Below, one piece after another: positions 7,620 through 7,870 of a stretch of DNA of 7,870 nt; position 1 is the first letter of the stretch, and every line of letters begins with the position of its first letter. The notes beneath the pieces are model-generated. The model had not been told where the DNA came from and made no database searches. It saw only the letters and a program-made list of their open reading frames with translations. Origin of the DNA: Armatimonadota bacterium (GTDB lineage Bacteria > Armatimonadota > Fimbriimonadia > Fimbriimonadales > ATM1); the NCBI GenBank assembly GCA_013816225.1, contig JACDEQ010000092.1:1-7870 (forward strand), read 5' to 3'. Made by a program: the position numbers and the translations under genes.

Positions 7620-7640
7620 TCGCCTCGACGCACGAGGCGA
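7620..7640 (-). other. Perfect 8-bp stem-loop in the fusA leader
   Basis: TCGCCTCG at 7620-7627 and CGAGGCGA at 7633-7640 pair perfectly around a 5-nt loop. No T-run follows on either strand. It lies 56-77 nt upstream of the fusA start, within the expected transcript. Six of the eight pairs are G-C, so it should be stable and could be a leader element or an mRNA-stabilising hairpin. Confidence 0.55.
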
Positions 7641-7718
7641 CGGCTCGTTTAGCGAATGTGCAGCTTGCGCGCCGTTCGCCCTCCTTCCTGGTTGTGTTCA
7701 ATCAGTGCCAACGTGTTT

Positions 7719-7748
7719 ATCTTAGCTTATGGACGGTTATATGGTCAA
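7719..7748 (-). promoter_or_regulatory. fusA: Sigma-70-type promoter candidate for fusA
   Basis: On the minus strand TTGACC (7748-7743) matches the -35 consensus at five of six positions. It is followed after 18 bp by TAAGAT (7724-7719) as a -10, with four matches including the key first, second and last bases. Transcription would begin near 7712, giving a leader of about 150 nt that includes the two inverted repeats. Confidence 0.5.
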
Positions 7749-7779
7749 GTGGACTGGGCGTTTGTTGGGGGGAGCGACC

Positions 7780-7866
7780 GACTGCCGACTGACGACTGCC
7801 GAGGATAAGACTGGAGACTGCCGAGGGGAAAGACTGCAGACCGCAGACTGCAGACTGAAGACTCCT
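7780..7866. repeat. Degenerate 7-bp tandem repeat array, consensus GACTGCM
   Basis: GACTG or a one-base variant recurs in 7-bp register at 7780, 7787 and 7794, then 7809 and 7816, then 7832, 7839, 7846, 7853 and 7860. Decayed units (GAGGATA and GAGGGGA) and 1-2 extra bases sit between the three blocks. That makes about 12 units over 87 bp, with GACTGCC and GACTGCA the commonest forms. The 7-bp period is not a multiple of three and no reading frame uses it, so it is non-coding. It lies upstream of the predicted fusA promoter and may continue past the right edge. Confidence 0.8.
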
Positions 7867-7870
7867 GATA

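Noticed and set aside
7780..7870. CRISPR array at the right edge
   Set aside because: The unit is only 7 bp with no spacers, so it is a short tandem repeat and not repeat-spacer architecture.

Overview
The window is a stretch of bacterial chromosome of fairly high GC. It carries seven genes plus one broken gene, packed on both strands. The lineage cannot be proved from the sequence. Three things make a free-living member of Armatimonadota (Fimbriimonadia-like) or a Planctomycetes-like group my best guess: several secreted repeat proteins (SBBP and HAF types), a jelly-roll-like secreted protein, and a C-terminal domain on the HAF protein of a kind I associate with these lineages. Nothing points to a phage, plasmid, integrase or transposon.

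Layout. Positions 1-732 (minus) hold the N-terminal part of an exported SBBP-repeat beta-propeller protein that runs off the left edge. Positions 733-1088 are a gene-poor gap. A small basic protein of the family often labelled 'plasmid stabilization protein' (1089-1385, plus) then faces a secreted protein of unknown function (1462-2046, minus). Divergent from the latter is a MmcQ/YjbR-family gene (2125-2481, plus) with an in-frame TAG at codon 34. It is joined through a GTGA start/stop overlap to a small membrane-anchored protein (2478-2888, plus). That gene converges on a phytanoyl-CoA dioxygenase-family gene (2885-3691, minus), the two stop codons sharing a TTAA. Divergent from the dioxygenase is a large exported HAF-repeat protein (3818-5392, plus), which converges on translation elongation factor G (fusA, 5452-7563, minus). 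The right edge holds the fusA leader and promoter region and a degenerate 7-bp tandem repeat array.

How the genes relate. I see no single pathway. fusA is a housekeeping gene, apparently outside the usual rpsL-rpsG-fusA-tuf order and with its own promoter and a leader containing two inverted repeats. Three of the other genes encode exported proteins, each apparently transcribed alone. The only operon-like unit is the broken MmcQ/YjbR gene with its coupled membrane protein.

Points most worth a second look are the amber-interrupted MmcQ/YjbR gene, the heptamer array, the structured fusA leader, two -10-like boxes 6-7 nt upstream of GTG starts (possible leaderless mRNAs), the HAF protein's C-terminal domain, and a REP-like hairpin between two convergent genes. 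I found no convincing new multi-gene system such as a defence island, CRISPR array or biosynthetic cluster.
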